Shown: positions 30,125 to 40,120 of the stretch, piece after piece
Layout: every line of letters begins with the position of its first letter
Position numbering within the stretch: the first letter of the stretch is position 1
Program-made: the position numbers and the translations under genes
Notes under the pieces: model-generated
Told to the model about the DNA's origin: nothing
Database searches by the model: none
The model's input: the letters and a program-made list of their open reading frames with translations, nothing else
NCBI GenBank assembly: GCA_963575745.1
Contig: CAUYUJ010019592.1
Location: 112,059 to 176,058 of the forward strand
DNA: 64,000 nucleotides
Direction: 5' to 3'
Origin: Prorocentrum cordatum
Taxonomy: Eukaryota > Sar > Dinophyceae > Prorocentrales > Prorocentraceae

Positions 30125-30287
30125 TCCTGAGGTGTCCTGAGGTGTCCTGAGGTGTCCCGAGGTGTCCTGAGGTCTCCTGGGGTTGTCAGCTCAGAGATGC
30201 CCTGAGGTGTCCTGAGGCGCCCTGGTGTTGTCATCTCAGAGGTGTCCTGAGGTGTCCTGAGGTATCCTGAGGTGTCCTGAGGCGTTG
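30125..30287 (+). repeat. CCTGAGGTGT decamer tandem repeat
   Basis: Runs of the 10-nt unit CCTGAGGTGT are broken twice by a longer related unit, GG(G/T)TTGTCA(G/T)CTCAGAG, giving a higher-order repeat. Confidence 0.8.
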
Positions 30288-30289
30288 CA

Positions 30290-30328
30290 TTCGCCGTCGT
30301 CGTCGTCGGCGTCCGCCGTCGTCGTCGC

Positions 30329-30360
<32 letters not shown>

Positions 30361-30447
30361 TCCCGCATCGTCGTCGTCGCCGCCGCAGTCGTCGTCGTCG
30401 TCCGCCGCCTTCGTCGCCGCCGACGTCGTCGCCGTCGCCGTTGTCGC

Positions 30448-30478
<31 letters not shown>

Positions 30479-30650
30479 GTCCTGCATCGTGGTCGTCGCC
30501 GCCGCAGTCGTCGTCGTCGTCCGCCGCCTTCGTCGCCGCCGACGTCGTCGCCGTCGCCGCCGTCGCCGCCGCCGCCGTCGTCGTCGCCGTCGCCGCCGCC
30601 GCCGCCGCCGTCGCCGTCGCCGCCGTCGCCGTCGCCGCCGTCGCCCTTAT
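30290..30650 (+). repeat. GTC/GCC trinucleotide repeat block
   Basis: Mixed GTC and GCC triplets for about 360 nt, including a near-duplicate at 30360-30420 and 30480-30545. All frames through it are low-complexity artefacts. Confidence 0.85.
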
Positions 30651-30672
30651 CATCCGCATCGGCTGCGCCGTC

Positions 30673-31206
30673 TCACCGCCGCCCATCACCCCCGCAATCG
30701 CGACCCTCATGGTCATCGCGAAGGTTCGCGACGCGGTCCTGGCCCTCGCGAATGTTCGCGATCGTGGCGACCTGGCTCGCGATAGTGGCGGCCTGGCTCT
30801 CGATCGTGGCCTTCTGAGCTTCGATCGTGGCGTCGTTGCTCTGAATCTGCTCATTCAGCCATTTGATGTAGTCATCGCGCTGATTCAGGGCACGATCAAC
30901 CACGGAGGCGATCACACGGCGATGATCATCAGCCGACTCGAGCTGCTGGTTCACATCAGCAACCATGCGGTCCGCCGTATCCTCGACGGGGCCGCTCCGC
31001 CACGATCCACCACCAGCATAAGCCGAGGACGAGCCGTCACCAATTGACGCCAATTCGGGCGGGGAGGTCGACGGTGGGTGGGCTGGGCTGATAACCGTTC
31101 TGCACCAACATATACGGAGGATGGCGAGGAGGATGAGGACGAGGATACCAATGATGACGAGGACGGGGGCGGTGGAGATCACGCTGCTCAGACAGCGATC
31201 GCACAT
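30673..31206 (-). CDS. Small membrane-anchored coiled-coil protein, 177 aa (putative)
   Basis: ATG at 31206 on the minus strand. Residues about 13-33 (APVLVIIGILVLILLAILRI) form one hydrophobic segment with Cys-rich flanks (MCDRC before, CWC after). A polar linker follows, then a coiled coil with a regular ATIxxQ repeat (ATIEAQKATIESQAATIASQ). This layout looks designed rather than random, but no family is recognised. It lies antisense to the other insert genes, and the coiled coil borders the trinucleotide repeat, so a repeat-derived artefact is possible. Confidence 0.4.
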   Translation of the reverse strand: MCDRCLSSVISTAPVLVIIGILVLILLAILRICWCRTVISPAHPPSTSPPELASIGDGSSSAYAGGGSWRSGPVEDTADRMVADVNQQLESADDHRRVIASVVDRALNQRDDYIKWLNEQIQSNDATIEAQKATIESQAATIASQVATIANIREGQDRVANLRDDHEGRDCGGDGRR

Positions 31207-31277
31207 CGTCGACGGATGCGATCATCGTCGCAGCGTTCTGGCACAGATCGCGCCCGTCTCTCTTCTCTATAGCCACA

Positions 31278-31872
31278 ATGCCGCGCATGCATGAAGATAT
31301 CAAAGCACTCCGAGCCCTGCATCGCCATGAGGATAGACTGTTTAGGAACCAGCAGCTTGACACCGCCATCAAGCACAAGGCCAACAGCCTCAAGAAGGCG
31401 AAGCAGATGGACCGCAAGGCGACCTTGTCGCCGCGCCGCGCGCTGTCGGGACATGCTTGCATATGCATGCAGATATGATATTGTTGTTTGGTGCGGTGTA
31501 TGTACACCAGAAGAGCGGTGTGATATGATAGTTCTGGGCTAGGTTGTGGGGTGTGTCTGATGTTGTCGGCGTGATCCCGCCTGGTTGTGCGTCTCACGGC
31601 GGGCGTGGTGACGCCTATCGCCACACCTATCCCCCCCCCCCCCCTCCCCCACCATCCGACATGCCCCGCCCGTTCGGTGCGAGGTGATGCAGTGCTTCAA
31701 GGCGTACGAGAAGGCCAAGAAAAAGGCCGAGGACGCCGAGTACGCTTGGCTGCAAGCGTGTGAGCACGCCGTGGACTTGCATGGGCAGCACGATCGGGCA
31801 AGGAAGCTGGTAATCGACACAGGGGGCTTGTACAGAGCACGGGGGCGCAAGGCCTTAGGCTTCGGCGCGTGA
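31278..31872 (+). CDS. Putative two-exon small basic coiled-coil gene, first of two paralogues
   Basis: The first exon starts at ATG 31278 (MPRMHEDIKALRALH) and stays Lys-rich to about 31440. The second open piece starts after AG at about 31690, encoding CFKAYEKAKKKAEDAEYAW, and ends at TGA 31870-31872. The same two-part layout, with a related second part (FKKFEAAKKKMEEAKSEW), recurs at 32119-32562. That is why I join the parts. The intron is inferred and its donor is uncertain. No known family. Confidence 0.35.
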
Positions 31873-32118
31873 GTGCGTGGATACGCAATTAGGACCGAGT
31901 GTGTAAACACCGTTTCCCAAGAGTTGTGCCTGTCGCGGGGAGGGCGGGCGCTTCGCGCCATGCGCTAAGAAAACAATGCCTGGATCGAGCTCGTCGGGGC
32001 AGCGTTGCAACCATTGCAAATCTGGGGTCAATTGTTAGGGGGGAGTGGGGGATGTGTGGCTTATCGGCTCAGTTGCAATAGGTTTTGCACAAGTTATCGG
32101 TTCAGTTGTGGAGGGGCA

Positions 32119-32562
32119 ATGGGCAAGTCCCGCAAGACGATCGCGATGGATGCCCAGGCTCGCCAGGACTGGAAGGAGGACAAACATGTCAGGCTGACCA
32201 ACGCTAACATCACCAAGGTAGCATGCAAGGCCGAGTTCTTGTGTGCATCGAAGAAGGTGGCCTCGTGTGTGAAAACACGTTAAACACTCATTGCAATGAC
32301 ATTAGCCGCCGCACTAGCAATTGCAATTGCATTTGAATTTGGTGGCATTGAATGCCTGTGCCCTGTATATATGCGTTTTGTTTTAGCGCACGATTCCCAG
32401 GTTCTCGAGAAGTTCAAGAAGTTCGAGGCCGCCAAGAAGAAGATGGAGGAGGCCAAGAGCGAGTGGATGGAGTCGATCGGTGATCGCATCGATGCCCACG
32501 CTGAGTGGGAGAACGCGTGCGAGCAGCACGCGAGCATCAAATCAGAGCGCATGCCGCGCTGA
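32119..32562 (+). CDS. Putative two-exon small basic coiled-coil gene, second paralogue
   Basis: ATG 32119 (MGKSRKTIAMDAQARQDWK). The reading runs to about KKVASC at 32268. A GT...AG intron of about 130 nt ending CCCAG at about 32400 would join it to VLEKFKKFEAAKKKMEEA, stop at 32560-32562. The Lys/Glu/Ala-rich helix is alike in both paralogues, while their N-terminal parts are only loosely similar. The intron is an inference. Confidence 0.35.
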
Positions 32563-32877
32563 TGGGGCCGTGTCGGGCGAGGCTTCGCAAGTGCGATGAT
32601 GTGTTCAGATTCGCAATGGTCCACGTCAAATGATCAGTGGTCACGCCAATCATGCCTTACATCTGATTAGCATGCCGAGCAAGGGGGTGGACCCATCCAA
32701 GTCAGTGTTTGTCAAGCTGCGCCCAGCCGTGGCGACGACGATGGCTGACCCCCCCCCGCCCCCCGAGAGGACTACCACCCCCCCGAGAGGACTACCAACC
32801 CTCGCGCTGTTGGTTTGTTCGACACCCCTGTTGACCTTTGCCTCCTCGGCAAGCGTGCACGCGTCATCGTCGTGGGC

Positions 32878-32899
32878 TCCGTAACCAGTTTGGCTCAAA
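32878..32899 (+). other. Relict spliced leader upstream of 32943 gene
   Basis: 19 of 22 positions match the dinoflagellate spliced leader, including the initial TCCGTA and the run TTTGGCTCAA. It lies 43 nt before the ATG at 32943. Confidence 0.7.
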
Positions 32900-32942
32900 C
32901 AGTTTTGTGAACTTTCATATCGCTTTCTGCTGCGTAGCAACA

Positions 32943-34406
32943 ATGACGTCGATACGTGATGTGCTGGCCGAACTCAATCATATGATTGATTGGCATCATA
33001 CCCAAGTCGGCTGCGGACTCGACGCAAAGACATGCGCCGACAACCAGATGCAGTCGCTGTTGTCGAGAGTGCGATCCTTCGGAACGATCAGCACTGACGA
33101 CGCTACGCTCTTGGTGGGCACAATTCGGGACAATGCGCTCCCAGACTGGTCCCCTGATCATATTGCAGAAATCTGCACGGCGGTGGGGCAGAAGACGGGT
33201 GCGCTGACCAGCACCGCAGATAAGAAGTGGCAGAAGGTAACTGCATTATCGCGCTTCCTTTCGGCATCTGAGGCGACCAAGTTAAAGAGCGGCGACATGT
33301 CGCAGAAGGCGATGATCGCCATGGTGCGCAAGAGGGCCCATGCGATCGGCATGTACACTCTGTCCGAGGGGAGCAAGGGTCAACTCGCAGCGGTGGTATC
33401 GTCCCAACTCACTGGCGTTACCAACGACATGTGGTACGACATTCTGGTGCAGGTCAAGCTGAAGCTGGCTGCCACGAAGGCACGAGACTGGAAACACAGA
33501 ACTACATGGGAATACGATTCTCCAGACTCCCTCGAGAGCGAATCGTGGCACTATACCGCGTACCCCGAGGGAGACCCGCCACACGGGCAGGACTGGTACA
33601 TCGACGAGCCCGACTTCGTGCGACTGAGCAGTCGCCTGATGAAGGGCGGCAAGCACGCGGCCAAGCAAGTGCGGGACGACCGCCCCGCCCCGCCGCCGCC
33701 GACCGCCCCGCCTCCCGCCGTTTGCGACTTCGGCGCCTACCAATCCATGTACGGGACGATGAACGCGTACCATATGCACGCTCATCCAGGAATGGTGCCT
33801 CCGCCAGGGATGGCGCCTGGCCAATCGTCACACTCTTGGTCGCCCCCGCCAGGGATGATGCCGAAGCCCAAAGCGCCACCGCAAGATGCGCCCTCACCAC
33901 AGGAGGCGCCCCCGCCTGCGGCCCCACCAGCCGCGGGAGGAATGCCCGCCCCGCTCGGCGACTTATCTGATGAGGAGGCAGCGCTTCGCAAGACAATGCG
34001 CAAGCGTAAGGAGGCCGTGGCCCTGAGTAAACGTCCAGCAGCTGCTGGGGGCGATGCCGATGGCGTCGAGGGCGCCGACGACGATGGCGACGAACTCGCC
34101 GACGAGGAGGGGGGCCCGCCGAAGAAGGTCATGAAGGGCGCCCCGCCGAAGAAGGCCATGAAGGTGGTCATGCGGAGGCCCTCGGCGAAGCCGAGGCCCA
34201 CGGCGAAGCCGAAGCCGCTGCCCAAGGCCCCGCTGACGGGGGCCCCGAAGATCGAGTACCGCGCGGGGTATATACTCACGCAGCCAGACAAGTCCCAATA
34301 CAGGGCTGTCCTGGGGCGGTCCGACAGGCGCATCCGCTGGGACACGGGCAGCACGCGCCAGGAGGCTTTCACCAAGGCGATGAAGTTCATAGACGAGCGC
34401 TCGTAG
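32943..34406 (+). CDS. Pro-rich, basic-tailed nuclear-type protein, 487 aa
   Basis: The first ATG after the relict leader is 32943 (MTSIRDVLAEL); stop TAG 34404-34406. Residues 1-220 are helical and globular with Trp-rich end (WKHRTTWEYD). Residues 250-370 are a Pro/Met-rich disordered linker. Then comes an acidic patch and basic repeats PPKKVMK, PPKKAMK and RRPSAKPRP, and a compact C-terminal block (YILTQPDKSQYRAVLG, then GSTRQEAFTKAMKF). KKAMK-type motifs are familiar from dinoflagellate basic proteins. The C-terminal block could be a small DNA-binding or integrase-accessory fold, but I cannot name it. The intact frame adjoins the transposase-like gene, so a partner role in transposition is possible. 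Confidence 0.55.
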   Translation: MTSIRDVLAELNHMIDWHHTQVGCGLDAKTCADNQMQSLLSRVRSFGTISTDDATLLVGTIRDNALPDWSPDHIAEICTAVGQKTGALTSTADKKWQKVTALSRFLSASEATKLKSGDMSQKAMIAMVRKRAHAIGMYTLSEGSKGQLAAVVSSQLTGVTNDMWYDILVQVKLKLAATKARDWKHRTTWEYDSPDSLESESWHYTAYPEGDPPHGQDWYIDEPDFVRLSSRLMKGGKHAAKQVRDDRPAPPPPTAPPPAVCDFGAYQSMYGTMNAYHMHAHPGMVPPPGMAPGQSSHSWSPPPGMMPKPKAPPQDAPSPQEAPPPAAPPAAGGMPAPLGDLSDEEAALRKTMRKRKEAVALSKRPAAAGGDADGVEGADDDGDELADEEGGPPKKVMKGAPPKKAMKVVMRRPSAKPRPTAKPKPLPKAPLTGAPKIEYRAGYILTQPDKSQYRAVLGRSDRRIRWDTGSTRQEAFTKAMKFIDERS

Positions 34407-34603
34407 CCGCTTGTCTGCTCTGCTCATCGCCGATCGCGACTTCTCGCGATTTGTTTCGCTGTGCTATAACGCTTGTGTGCATTGTTCATGTATGCCTGCA
34501 TGGTGCAATGTAAAATGCAAGTCGTTGTTCCATCGTATGCGAGGGGCACCCGTCGCACAATCCTCTGTTGCGATTGCAGATATCGCATTCATGCTACCAT
34601 CAC

Positions 34604-34625
34604 TCAGTAGCAGTTTTGGCTCAAG
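34604..34625 (+). other. Relict spliced leader two bases before the 34628 ATG
   Basis: 19 of 22 positions match the dinoflagellate spliced leader, with its whole 3' half (TTTTGGCTCAAG) intact. Only CC separates it from the ATG. Confidence 0.75.
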
Positions 34626-34627
34626 CC

Positions 34628-36720
34628 ATGTCGGCGGGGCCACCGAAGCGTCGCAAGACAGACGCCGAAGCACTGATTGAGTTACACAGAGGCCCATATG
34701 TATCTGAGCGGAGTCTTACATACATTCTCAAGTACGTACGAGATAATGGTATACCAGGTAACATTTCGCGTTATGCGCAGTACAGCGCAAGGCAGAAATT
34801 AATCGGTGCCGAATCGAACCAGTACGGTGACGTGCTTGTCGGCATTGATATGCCATTGAACAGCGGTAAGAGCTTCAAGAACTGGGCGCGCGCCCCTGGC
34901 CCGTACTTGTACTCGACGGCGAAACGGAGTAAGGGGTTCAGAGATCTGTTGCGCCGCCAGCTCGCCAAGCACCCGTGCCCCCTAGCACCCCCATGGCGCA
35001 TCTGCTTATATTTCGACGGTATCTCACCGCGTGACCCGTTGGCCAAGGGCAAAGACCACCGAGGGGTGGATGCTGTATACTGGTCGTTTCTAGAGTTCGA
35101 TGAGTTCTTGCAGGACGAAGACGCATGGCTCGTGCTCAGCACCGCTCGGGTTTCCAAAGTGAGGGACATGCCTGGAGGGATCGGGCAGTCGGTTGCAATG
35201 ACGTGCAACGAGCTCATGTTCAATACGTCTGGCGGGGTGAACTTTCGTACGACTGGAGTTATCTTGGACGTGTCAGAAGCAGGGGATGCCACAAGGCACG
35301 CGACTATAATCGCGAGGTTGGGCTGCACTGTGGGCGACGAAGAAGCCCTCCGTGAATTCCACATGAACAAAGGGCACGCGGGCACCAAACCGTGTGCCAT
35401 CTGCAGGAACGTGCTCAACCAGAAGTTCGACTATGCGTCGCACGACACGTCTGGTACATTTATATCGGACGCATGCCTCGACAGAAGCAAACGCGTCGTC
35501 AACACAGACGCGCAGATCGTTGCTATCTTGGAAAGGCTACGCCCCGACTGGGAGAGGCACGACCGCGGTGAGATTAGCGACAACAAGTGGAAGGAGATCA
35601 CGCAGCTAAAGGGTTGGAACTTTCATCCGACGCACGTTGCCTTGGACGCCAACCTCGCCTACGGTGTCATGCGCTCCTCTGCTTCGATTGGATGCACATC
35701 TATAGCGTCAATGGCATCGTAGCTAAAGAAGTGAAAGCTTTCACTGAGAACAAGGCGGTTTGCAAACTCTGCAGCGCCGAAGATCTCAACGACTATCTTT
35801 CAAACTGGACATGGCCCCACAAGTTTCATGCCGCCAATGCCGTGTTCGCACAGGGCGAACTACAAGCAAACGCATCGCAAGAGCTGTCTATGATTCCCGT
35901 GCTGGCGCACTTCATCAGGCAAGTCATTGCCAAGCTGCCTGATGCAGGCGCCATCTCGGGTCATATTGCAAGTTTACTTGCACTGTGCGATGCCATTGAT
36001 ATGGTTATTCTCTCGCCCAGGGGCCTCGCGACTGCACGTGAGCTGGATGTCGCCGTGATGAAGCATTTGGAGCTACACACGCGCACATACGGGACTAAAT
36101 ATTGGGTTTACAAACACCAAATGGCAACTCATCTTGCCGACATGTACTTCAAATTCGGACCCTTGAACTGCTTCGTCCACGAGCGGAAGCACAAAGTTTG
36201 CAAGAAGTTTGCAAAGGACCATCTGTGCATGAGGACCCCCGAGAAGTCATTGATGATGCAGCTCACGGCGCAGCACAGTTACGACATGGAGCACTTCAGC
36301 ATCTCAACGACGCTGGTCGACCCCGTAGCCGCCACCAAGAAGCTCATGGGCGTCTTGAAGGAGTTGCGTCCGCAAACGCAATCGGCATCATCGAGCCTCA
36401 CGGCGTGGACCAAGTACGGGCCGATCCATAGAGGAGACATATGCTTGCTGGGACGTGCTGCAGGACATGCAGCCGTGCAGGTCTGGTTCCATGTAGATTG
36501 TGACACAGAGACTGCGCCCTCAGGGCCTCTATGCTTAGTCTTGGAATTGCAGACTCGGCACGTGCACAGCGCAGATTACTATTCTAGGTACTCCATAGAC
36601 GAAGATAATAATCCCGTGCTCATTCCTTTGGACTCGCTGAGGCACCCTGTGATTAACAGGCGTCTCGGCGATGCAATCACTTGCATTTGGCCAGTTGAGT
36701 ATCGCAAATTGGAATGCTGA
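34628..36720 (+). pseudogene. DDE-transposase-like gene with one frameshift
   Basis: The first frame runs 34628-35722, the second 35587-36720; the switch falls near 35665-35690, after DANLAYGV and before LLCFDWMHIYSVNGIV. N-terminus MSAGPPKRRKTD holds a nuclear-type basic patch. CLYFDGISPRD (Asp about residue 130) and CFDWMHIYSVNGIV resemble the Asp-bearing blocks of TNP2/Plavaka-like DDE transposases. FGPLNCFVHERKHK resembles their late helical block with its acidic residue. A possible zinc pair reads CAICRN. Total about 697 codons. The family assignment is by pattern only. If right, this is the transposase of the surrounding insert, one indel away from intact. Confidence 0.45.
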
Positions 36721-36836
36721 CGCGTTTGCGATGTAGAAGTATACATCTTCACATCAATGAATACATCGTCAAAACATCCCGCAAGAAACACAACATCGAA
36801 ATTGAAACAACATTGAACGCCCCAAAATCAAGTATA

Positions 36837-36857
36837 TGCTAGCAGAAAAACTAGCAT
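36837..36857. repeat. Hairpin after transposase-like gene
   Basis: ATGCTAG at 36837-36843 and CTAGCAT at 36851-36857 form a 7-bp stem with a 7-nt A-rich loop, in AT-rich sequence between the last gene and the right terminal repeat. Confidence 0.4.
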
Positions 36858-36884
36858 GTTATCCGAAATAAATCAACATGCGAA

Positions 36885-36952
36885 CTTTTATAACTGAGTT
36901 ATAACTAAGTTATAACTCCGCCTAACAGTTACTAACTTCAAATGCCTTCAGG
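36885..36952 (-). repeat. Right terminal inverted repeat of the insert
   Basis: Read on the minus strand from 36952: CCTGAAGGCATTTGA, AGTTAGTAA, CTGTTAGGCGGAGTTATA, then TAGTTATAA and GTTATAA units. It mirrors 22275-22330 with one 9-nt indel. The flank to the right begins CA (36953-36954), equal to the CA before the left repeat. Confidence 0.65.
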
Positions 36953-38027
36953 CAGTCGCGTAGCTGGCGGTTTGCGGAGGTTCCCATAATGCGGTCACGG
37001 ATTTGCGCCGTTGCTTCTAGGGCCCAGCCGCGAGGAGCACCGCAGAGCCTGGAGAGGGCACCCACCGTGGCTCTAAGCATCCGCTCGTCGCCGAGACTCG
37101 AGTCTGCCCTGTCCGCAGATGCATGCCACAAGTCGTTCGGGCTGTCTGTCATGCGTCGCCATGCCGCCAGCAGCTCCGCGACGAGCCATGAGGGGGAATA
37201 GCTGGTGGTTTCTGGCAGGAGGTGCGGGGGACAGATGCGGCTGGCTATGGGCGCGCATCGAGCGCCTACTCTGGCCAGCTGGTAGGAGACCTGGGTTCCC
37301 AGCGCATCGAGGGGGTGTCCTGGGGCCTGGAAGTTGTCGGGGTACAATCCGTCGACTGCAAGGCACCATGGGGTGGCTAGCCTGTGGCATACGACACACA
37401 TGGGGGCCTGGGGGCCCCGTATAAGCCAACCGCCACAAGACCCGCACCTCGTGGAGGGGTGGAAGAGAAGTCTCCGAACATTATCCTGTGGGACGTGGTG
37501 TTGAGGGGCCAGGTTTCCTCGGGCGCCTCATTGCCTTCCAGCATGACCCCTGGCATGCCCAGAGAGCGTGACCCCGCGCCCGGCATGGCGGGAGCAGCCC
37601 ATCCGTTGGGCCCTGTGCCGCACTGACCTCTCGATAGGACATCGTCGCCCGCGTCGATCCATTGCCCTCTGTCGACGGCCCAACTTCTGACCTCCCCGTG
37701 GTCTGGGAAATGTACTCGGTTCTGGCGATGCTCGTGGACGAGGTAACGGCATATTTTGACTCTGAGGTCGTGGTCGGGGTCCATTTCCCGCATATCTGGG
37801 GCGGCATCGCGCCCCAACCTCGCGAGGCCAAGCATGGAGTCCGGGAGGAAGTCGTCTGAAGGATCCCTCATGCCGATGTCCATGCAGAGAGCTGCGTAGC
37901 GAAGGGCGTCGCATTCAAGGTGTGCTGCGAACATTTCAGCATCAGTTGGGTTCTCGCAGTCAAGCCGCTCTGTCTCGATGTCGGGGCCCTGCGCATCGAA
38001 GGGCCAGTACCTGGACTGGGTCTGGCC
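36953..38027 (-). CDS. N-terminal polyprotein segment with zinc ribbon, copy 1
   Basis: The upstream frame is open from 38027 (after TAG at 38028-38030) to 37377 and includes DPDHDLRVKICRYLVHEHRQ. The second frame, from about 37450 into the insert edge, reads RCGSCGGWLIRGPQAPMC then VVCHRLATPW, a CxxC...CxxC zinc ribbon, and continues to SANRQLRD at the insertion point. The frame change lies near 37450-37470. Joined across the insert it continues into WVPGC at 22274. Copy 2 would carry the equivalent beyond 64 kb. Function unknown; the zinc ribbon suggests nucleic-acid contact. Confidence 0.5.
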
Positions 38028-40120
38028 CTACCCCTCCTAGTCTTGCCTCGTGGTCCGCCCCTGTTATGGACCAGACTAGCCAGAGGAGGTCGAGCTGGGC
38101 AAGCGCTGGACCAATGGCGTAATATTGTTGCTCGGGTCCGTGGCCAGGTTGCTGCCCCCCACCGCGCTCGGGGGAAGCCCTGAGCGGGTCGGGCACGCCG
38201 CCCAGGTGTTGGGGTCACGGCTCGAGCCCAGGGTTCCCGGGGGGGCGGCGGTTCCAACAGAAGTGCACCAGAAAGTCTAGTCCTAAGCGCATCTCTTGGG
38301 TGCGCATCCCGTCTGCGGACGACAGTTCTCTCCAGGGGCCCACACGAGGCTCGTGGTGGGCTGCGAGCGCCGCGAGAGTGCCCCCTCGAACGGTCTCTCT
38401 GGGGTCTGCTACTCGAGGGCCGTGGTAGGGCCCATCGGCCTCCCAGCCTCCGCTCCGTTGAGGGTGGGAGCGTGGTCTAGTCAAGCCGGGAGCGTAACGG
38501 TAGTTGAGGGTCGAGCGCCTGATGGGTGAAGGATCCCTCTCTGAACTGTCCGATTCGCCCTGCCAGAATCTGGCGTTGTCCGGGGATGAGCCGGGCGGCA
38601 GCCTCCTTACCCGCGTCGGCTTGAGCCAGGGGGAGACGGTGGAGGTGAGAGGAGGCCTGGAGGAGGATCGATCGGGATATCCTGGGGAACGGTATCCGAT
38701 CGGGCCGCGACCGCGCGGGGCCCCCGTCTAGCGGCGCTGGCGCCGCTGCCAGGGGCGCCTGCGTTCGGTTCCCCTTCATCGGGAAGGACCTCTCTCCTGA
38801 TCACCCCCTCGGGCTGTGGCGGCCCCCTGGCCCGACTGGGTGAAAGGGGAGTGCGGGGGAGATGGCGCAGGGTCCACTGGGAGCAAGCGACTGGGTAGGC
38901 CTGCCGTCCCCAGCCACTTCTGGTGGGCCCCCTGGCTCACTGGCACCGTGGGCTGCCTGTGCGGCCCCTGATGCGCCGAGGCCTGCGACTCCTAGCCCGA
39001 CGCGATCGGGGCGGTTCTCGTTGGCAGCTCCCCCGTGGCAGGGGCTTCCTGTGTCTGGGAGACCTAAGGCCATCTCCTCTGCCACTCCTTCTGCCACCCT
39101 GGGCATTTCACCCGCCCCCTCGTGCGCGCGGCTGTGCCTCGAGGGGCTGCGCGCGCAGGCGCTTGCTTCTGGGTTGGACATCCCCCCCCCGCGCCTCCTC
39201 CACCCGTGCTCAGACTGGGGGGGGCGGGGACGTCCAGGGGAGGTCTGAAAGGCCGTTGATTCTGGTCACGTTCTGCCCTGGCAGCCCCTGCTGGGGGGCC
39301 AAACATGGGGAGTGGGTCGAGAGTGGGGCGCGCGAGGGGTGAGGGGGGAGCGGGGAGTGGCCCCCCAGGGCTTTCGGGGTTCTGTCCGTCGGCGATCATG
39401 ATGGTTGCATTCTCGGGGGACTCGGGCCCTCCCGAAGAGCCTCTGCTGCTGGGTTGCTCGGAAGGGTTAGGTGTTGTGGTTCCTCCAGGGTCGCAGCTAA
39501 CCGCCGCTGTAGATTCGCTTTCGGTTCCTCCAGGGTCGCAGCTAACCGCCGCCGCTGTGAACTCTCTCTGGCTATTGGTGGCTTCATCTTCGCTGCCAAT
39601 GGGTGCTCCAGAGTTGCGGCTAGCCGCCGCCTGGGGTGCTATTGGCATCTGATCATCAGGGGCGCGGCTGCCGTCCGCGCCAGGTGTAGGCTGGGGGTCT
39701 TCATCGAGGCTTTGCCTTGAACCCGATGCATCTGTCCTTCCCCGTTGTCCTCCAGGGTCGCAGCTAACCGCCGCTGAGAGTTGTGGTTGTGTTATCCCTA
39801 CTGCCGTTAGAACTGGTTCCTGGTCTGCCCCGAGGGGGGGGAAGGAGGTGGCGCGAGGGGGACCGGGGTCATGATGGGGTCAGGGGCGAGGATGGCGGGG
39901 GCCGGGACCCTGCCCCCCCGCCCCTGCACAATCTGCCCCCCTTCTCCGCCGTAGCGTTCCAACCCGTCGCACTCCTCTCCCTCGGTCGGCACCATCCGGG
40001 GTGGGTCGAGAGCGACCCGCGGGGGTTCATGTTGCCTGGGCCCGGCGCCGTCTGGATGGCCGCCGCTCCCTCGAGAACTGTGTCTGGGCTGGACCAGGGT
40101 CGCGGCTAACCGCCGGTGAG
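38028..40120 (-). mobile_element. 5' region of retroelement copy 1
   Basis: Pro/Ala/Gly-rich short frames (38215-38779, 38801-39648) without recognised domains; some may encode a disordered N-terminus. Five hairpins of the same loop type as the 0-9 kb part of copy 1 show that this stretch belongs to copy 1 and not to copy 2. The 5' end is not sharply defined. Confidence 0.45.
39493..40116 (-). repeat. Five hairpin repeats, GGTTA-loop type, 5' side of copy 1
   Basis: At 39493-39507, 39538-39552, 39616-39630 (loop variant), 39760-39774 and 40102-40116 (one stem base degenerate). The sense strand reads GCGGC-GGTTA-GCTGC. The first two are 30 nt apart within a duplicated GGTTCCTCCAGGG context. 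Confidence 0.6.

Larger units (their letters stand above)
22275..36952. mobile_element. 14.68-kb insert with terminal inverted repeats, putative large DNA transposon
   Basis: The insert interrupts the minus-strand coding of retroelement copy 1. Both ends begin, reading inward, CCTGAAGG followed by (A/C)ATT(T)GA, then after a 9-nt indel CTGTTA, AGTTAT, TAGTTATAA and GTTATAA. The bases just outside are CA on both sides. Deleting the insert plus one CA joins the codons for QLRD (ending 36955) to a Trp codon (TGG) and VPGC, restoring the frame exactly. Base composition and gene orientation (plus strand) differ sharply from the flanks. It holds at least five plus-strand genes, one transposase-like (34628-36720). 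I cannot assign it to a named transposon superfamily. Confidence 0.7.

Noticed and set aside
30231-30854. Frames encoding poly-Arg, poly-Asp or poly-Ser
   Set aside because: Artefacts of the GTC/GCC triplet block.
31266-31287. Another spliced-leader-like match before ATG 31278
   Set aside because: Only about 12 of 22 positions match and it overlaps the ATG; not distinguishable from chance.
32060-32115. Two TTATCGG(C/T)TCAG units before ATG 32119
   Set aside because: They recall the leader's 3' half but need an insertion and cover too few bases.
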